A stretch of 64,000 nucleotides of DNA from Welwitschia mirabilis. Taxonomy: Eukaryota; Gnetophyta; Gnetopsida; Welwitschiales. This document shows positions 60,261-64,000 of this stretch, piece by piece. Each line of letters opens with the position of its first letter. Positions within the stretch are counted from its first letter, which is position 1. The translations under genes were made by a program, and so were the position numbers. The notes below the pieces were generated by a model. The model had not been told where the DNA came from. It searched no databases and was given only the letters and a program-made list of their open reading frames with translations. The stretch covers positions 205,455,347 to 205,519,346 of the forward strand of contig JBOZIK010000001.1 of the NCBI GenBank assembly GCA_051453625.1, in the 5' to 3' direction.

Positions 60261-61440
60261 TTGCTTTTAAGTAAAGATTGTTGTGCTACTGCTTACTACA
60301 TTATAGACACTAGAACTAGAATCATGGAACTTCATGTAGGTAGTAAAAAGATTGAAGTTCAAGCCTTTAATTCAAGAGAAAAGGACATAAGGGATTCAAA
60401 TGATGATCTTAGTGAAGATATAAGATCAATAATGTTTCTAGCTTATAATCCACTTGAATTGAAGGCCTTCATACATGAACAACCAACTATTTTTAATGAT
60501 ATGAAGGAATTCTCAACAATATTAGATAGTCTTAATTATATTAACCCTTATGAACCTGATAGTAATATGTAACCTCTGATCAAAGAAACATTTGAGAACA
60601 TCACAATCTAAGACATTGAAGAAGTAAAAGCCATGGAAATAACTTTTAATAAGGATGGATATGCAACCCTTAATAGACATGAAGGGATCAACTTTAAAAA
60701 TAATTTGAAGGAGCTTAAAAAGGAATTGAAATACATTTTTATCAACAGTAACTCTAAAAAGCCACTAATCATTATTAGTAATCTCTACTCCAAAGATGAG
60801 CAAGACTTAGTATCACTTCTCACATCTAAATCTAAAGCTTTTGCTTGGAGTTACAAGGACCTATCTCCTATTCCATCACACATTGTGAAACACAAGATAT
60901 ACTTAGAGGATAAATCAAAATCCATAAGGCAACCTCAAAGACCTTTAAAGCTATAACTAAAACAAGTGGTTAAATATAAGATCATTAAAATTTTAGATGC
61001 TGACATCATTTACCCTATAAGTGATAGTAAGTGGGTTAGCCCATTAACTATAGTACCTAAAAAAATGGTAAGTGGAGAGTACGCATAGACTTCTAAAGAG
61101 TTAATGAAGTAAATAAAAAGGATAATTGTCCTCTTCCTTTTCTTGATCAAGTATTGGATATAATACAAGGACATACATTCTATTATTTTCTTGATGGTCA
61201 TAATGGATACAATCAAGTATGTATTGCAAATGAGATCAAGCAAAGACTACTTTCACCTCCCCTTTTGGTACTTATTTTTTTAAAATAATGCCTTTTGGTT
61301 TATGCAATGCTCTAGGTACCTTTCAATGTGCTATGATGGGAATTTTTTGTGACCTTGTAGAAAACTTCATTGAAATGTAGATTTTTTTGACCAAACTTTG
61401 AATCATTTGGCATAAGTCTGAGAATGATGTATTAAGAGTG
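60261..61440 (+). pseudogene. pol: Ty3/gypsy linker and reverse transcriptase, second element
   Basis: Two open stretches (60261-60572, 60633-60956) lead into RT. They read LIIISNLYSKDEQDLVSLLT, FAWSYKDLSPIPSHIVKHKI, YLEDKSKSIRQPQRP, the canonical plant gypsy RT start. Then IIKILDADIIYPISDSKWVS, a frameshift after VPKK, FLDQVLDIIQGH, YYFLDGHNGYNQV (first Asp kept, YSGY changed to HNGY), KIMPFGLCNALGTF. The YMDD-type box near 61376 is lost by a stop and a short deletion (EM, stop, then FDQTL-like sequence). Confidence 0.87.
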
Positions 61441-61506
61441 GACTTTACCTTAGTTGGGAAACAAGAATTTCATGGTTAATGATCATATTTCAATGAAAGG
61501 TATACA

Positions 61507-62536
61507 AATGGACCCATCAAGATATGATGTCATAAAAAATATTCCACCCCCTTCTAGCATACAACAACTCTGATCACTTTTGAGACATTGTGGATTTTAT
61601 CATAGATTCATTGAAAGATATGTAAAAATTTGTAAGTCACTTCATCAACTTTTAGAAAAAGATGTTAAATATGAATGAAGTGATGAATGCCAACAAGCCT
61701 TTAAGAATCTTAAAATTACCATTACCAATGAACCCATAGTGAGTGGACCAGATTGGAATAAGAACTTGAGCTAATATTTGATGCTAGTAATCTTGTTGTA
61801 GGTGGCATGTTAGGACAAAAACACAAGAAATGGTTAGCTACATTAGTAAAACTCTTTTTAGTGCTCAACTTAATTACATAAATACTAAAAAGGAGATGCT
61901 AGCAATCATCTTTTATCTAGACAAACTTCAATATTACCTCCTTGGTTTTTACACTTATGCTTGTATAGATCATACTGCCATTAGATATTTAATGACAAAG
62001 AAAGATTCTAGTGCATTCCTGATATGATGAGTACTCTTATTACAAGAATTCAATTTGATAATAGTGGACAAAGAAGAAGAACAAAATTTAGTAGCTAATC
62101 ATCTTTCTAGAATTCCTTCATATACTTATCCTAATTCTTCTGATCAACCTATTTATGATGATTTCCCAGATGAACAACTTCTCATGGTTGAACAATTTTA
62201 TGAAGTATCTTCAAAATAACCTACTTCTTGATATTCTGATATCATGAGTTATTTTGTCATACTTAAAACACCTTTTTATTAGAATAGAAACCAAAAAAAT
62301 CTTTCCTCCATAGGATAGGTAACTATGAATGGATCGAACCACATCTGTATAGGTAATGTAAAAATTAAATCATGTACAAATGCATTCTTGAATGGGAGTA
62401 AAAGGACATTCTTCTTCTTTGTTATGGTAGAGTTTGTAGAGGTTATTTTAGTGGTCAAAAGACTGCTATGAAAATCTTACATTCAAGATTCTATTGGCCT
62501 TCTGTATTCAAAGATACCTTTGACGTTGCTAAGAAG
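61507..62536 (+). repeat. Left copy of a duplicated pol segment (RT thumb, RNase H, integrase zinc domain)
   Basis: About 1030 bases that repeat at 62637-63676 after a 100-N gap, about 10 percent different by eye. Encodes DPSRYDVIKNIPPPSS, HCGFYHRFIERYVKICKSLH, RNase H with LIFDASNLVVGGMLGQKHKK and ACIDHTAIRYLMTKKDSS (Asp kept), AEHLSRIP-like NHLSRIPSY near 62100, and an integrase zinc region CYGRVCRGYFSGQKTAM in which both histidines are Tyr. Confidence 0.85.
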
Positions 62537-62636
62537 NNNNNNNNNNNNNNNNNNNNNNNNNNNNNNNNNNNNNNNNNNNNNNNNNNNNNNNNNNNNNNNN
62601 NNNNNNNNNNNNNNNNNNNNNNNNNNNNNNNNNNNN
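62537..62636. other. Assembly gap of exactly 100 N between duplicated pol segments
   Basis: Fixed-length gap. Left and right flanks are homologous over about 1 kb, so the true arrangement is unknown. Confidence 0.95.
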
Positions 62637-64000
62637 AATGAATCCATCAAAAATTGATGTCATAAAAAAATATTCCACCTTCTTCCAACATAAAAAACTT
62701 CAATCATTTTTGGGACATTGTGGATTTTATCATAAATTTATTAAAGGATATGCAAAAATTTGTAAGTCACTTCATTAACTATTGAAAAAGATGTTAAAGA
62801 TGAATGAAGTGATAAATGCCAACAAACCTTTGAGAATCTTAAAATTGCCATTACTAGTGAACCCATAGTAAATGGACCAGATTAGAATAAGGACTTCGAG
62901 ATAATGTGTGATGCTAGTAATCTTGATATAGGTGGGATGTTAGGACAATAATATGAGAAAGAGATTAAAGTAATTAGCTACATTAGTAAAACCCTTTCTG
63001 GTGCTAAACTTAACTACACAACTACTTAAAAGGAGATTCTGCAATCATCTTTTATCTAGACAAAGTTTGACATTATCTCATTGGTTTTTACACTTATGTT
63101 TATACAGATCATGTTGCCATTAGATATTTAATGATAAATAAATATTTTAATGCATGCTTGATACAAGGGGTACTCTTATCATAAGAATTCAATTTGATGA
63201 TAGTGGACAAAATAGAAAAAAAAAATCTAGTAGCTGATCATCTTTTTAGAATTCCTTTAGATACTTCTCCTAATCCTTCTGATCAACTTATTTATGATGA
63301 TTTCCTACACGAATAACCTTTTATGATTCAAAAATTTTATAAAGTATCTTTAAAACAACCTACTCCTTGGTACACTGATATCATGAATTATCTTGTCACA
63401 CTTAAAACATCTTCTCATTAGAATAGAAACCAATAAAAATCTTTCTTCCATAGGATAGGTGACTATGAATGGATTAAACCACATCTATATAGGTTATGTA
63501 AAGATAAAATCATGTGCAAATGTACTTCTGAATAGAAGTAAAAAGACATTCTTATTCTTTGTCATGATGAAGTTTGTGGAGGTCATTTTAGTGGCCAAAA
63601 TACTACAATGAAAATATTACATTTAGGATTCTATTAGTCTTCTATATTCAAAGATGCCTTTGACTTTGCTAGAAAGTGTGATTGTTGTCAACAATATGGA
63701 GGTCTTACGTGAATTCATGATATGCCTCTTACACCTATCTTGGAATGTGAATATTTTGATTATTGGGGTATAGAATTTGTATGTCCTTTTAAACCCTGTT
63801 CATGTGGAAAGCATTATATCTTAGTGGCAGTCAATTATATAATAAAATGGGTTGAAGCTAATCTTACACAGACTTATGATGTAAAAACTATTTGCCAATT
63901 TCTTAGATCAAACATCTTTCAAAGATTTGGATTTTCTAGGATTCTCATTTTTGATTAAGATACTCACTTTATTAGTAATATCCTTAAGAAAATCTTACTT
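62637..64000 (+). pseudogene. pol: Right copy of pol: RNase H and integrase, running off the window
   Basis: The first 1040 bases duplicate 61507-62536. The RNase H part reads MCDASNLDIGGMLG near 62915 and YTDHVAIRYLM near 63105, both better preserved than in the left copy. The integrase zinc domain keeps its histidines (CHDEVCGGHFSGQNTTM near 63565) and the CXXC (RKCDCCQQYGG). The core (63722-63958) is open: LECEYFDYWGIEFVCPFKP, HYILVAVNYIIKWVEANL, QFLRSNIFQRFGFSRILIFD. The first core Asp is Glu (GIEF). It continues beyond the right edge. Confidence 0.87.

Noticed and set aside
1-64000. CRISPR arrays, operons, tRNA or rRNA genes, bacterial-type promoters
   Set aside because: None seen. The window has plant nuclear retrotransposon content throughout; the repeats are LTRs, minisatellites and hairpin modules.

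Overview
This window looks like nuclear DNA of a land plant, most likely a flowering plant. It is very AT-rich and is built almost wholly from old LTR retrotransposons. The evidence is plant-type Ty3/gypsy elements primed by tRNA-Asp (Athila/Tat-like), plant Ty1/copia gag-pol, TSD-bounded LTRs and no host exon that I can recognise. I cannot name the species. All coding regions are decayed. Most premature stops read as glutamine or tryptophan codons changed by C-to-T or G-to-A, as expected after long cytosine methylation. No intact gene is supported anywhere in the window.

Layout: (1) 1-4117, a minus-strand copia element: gag (1-1116), an assembly gap, AT-rich DNA and its LTR (2819-4117). (2) 4118-19282, an LTR-internal-LTR-internal-LTR array of one non-autonomous gypsy family. 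Three LTRs (end of A to 5042; B 11370-12637; C 17986-19282) bracket two internal regions, and B is shared. Each internal region carries the same long sense ORF, which I cannot assign to gag or pol. (3) 19283-about 26560, a plus-strand copia relic with an unrelated repeat inside its reverse transcriptase. (4) 28595-39266, a complete gypsy element with two LTRs, tRNA-Asp primer site, gag, protease, RT, RNase H, integrase and a GATAT target-site duplication. (5) 40804-about 48675, a plus-strand copia relic with short LTRs. (6) 49088-50853, an LTR-like repeat related to pieces at 23480 and 27273. (7) 52720-55400, a minus-strand copia pol relic. (8) 56232 to the window end, another gypsy element with partly duplicated pol.

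How the parts relate: the non-autonomous family in (2) shares LTR, leader, integrase tail and long 3' region with the autonomous-type element in (4), but its gag-pol is replaced by the unassigned ORF. This looks like a parasite and helper pair. Two further signals recur across these gypsy elements. One is a roughly 40-base nested inverted-repeat module (TGTCATCC ... GGATGACA) found in LTRs, leaders and 3' regions. The other is a conserved antisense reading frame in the 3' region that ends at a purine microsatellite.

Assembly gaps (runs of N): 1117-1850, 7831-7840, 8378-9363, 12270-12465, 17471-17504, 22452-22551, 26562-26571, 32305-32404, 35607-36334, 36795-36855, 62537-62636. Two of the 100-N gaps separate near-duplicate segments and should be treated with suspicion.
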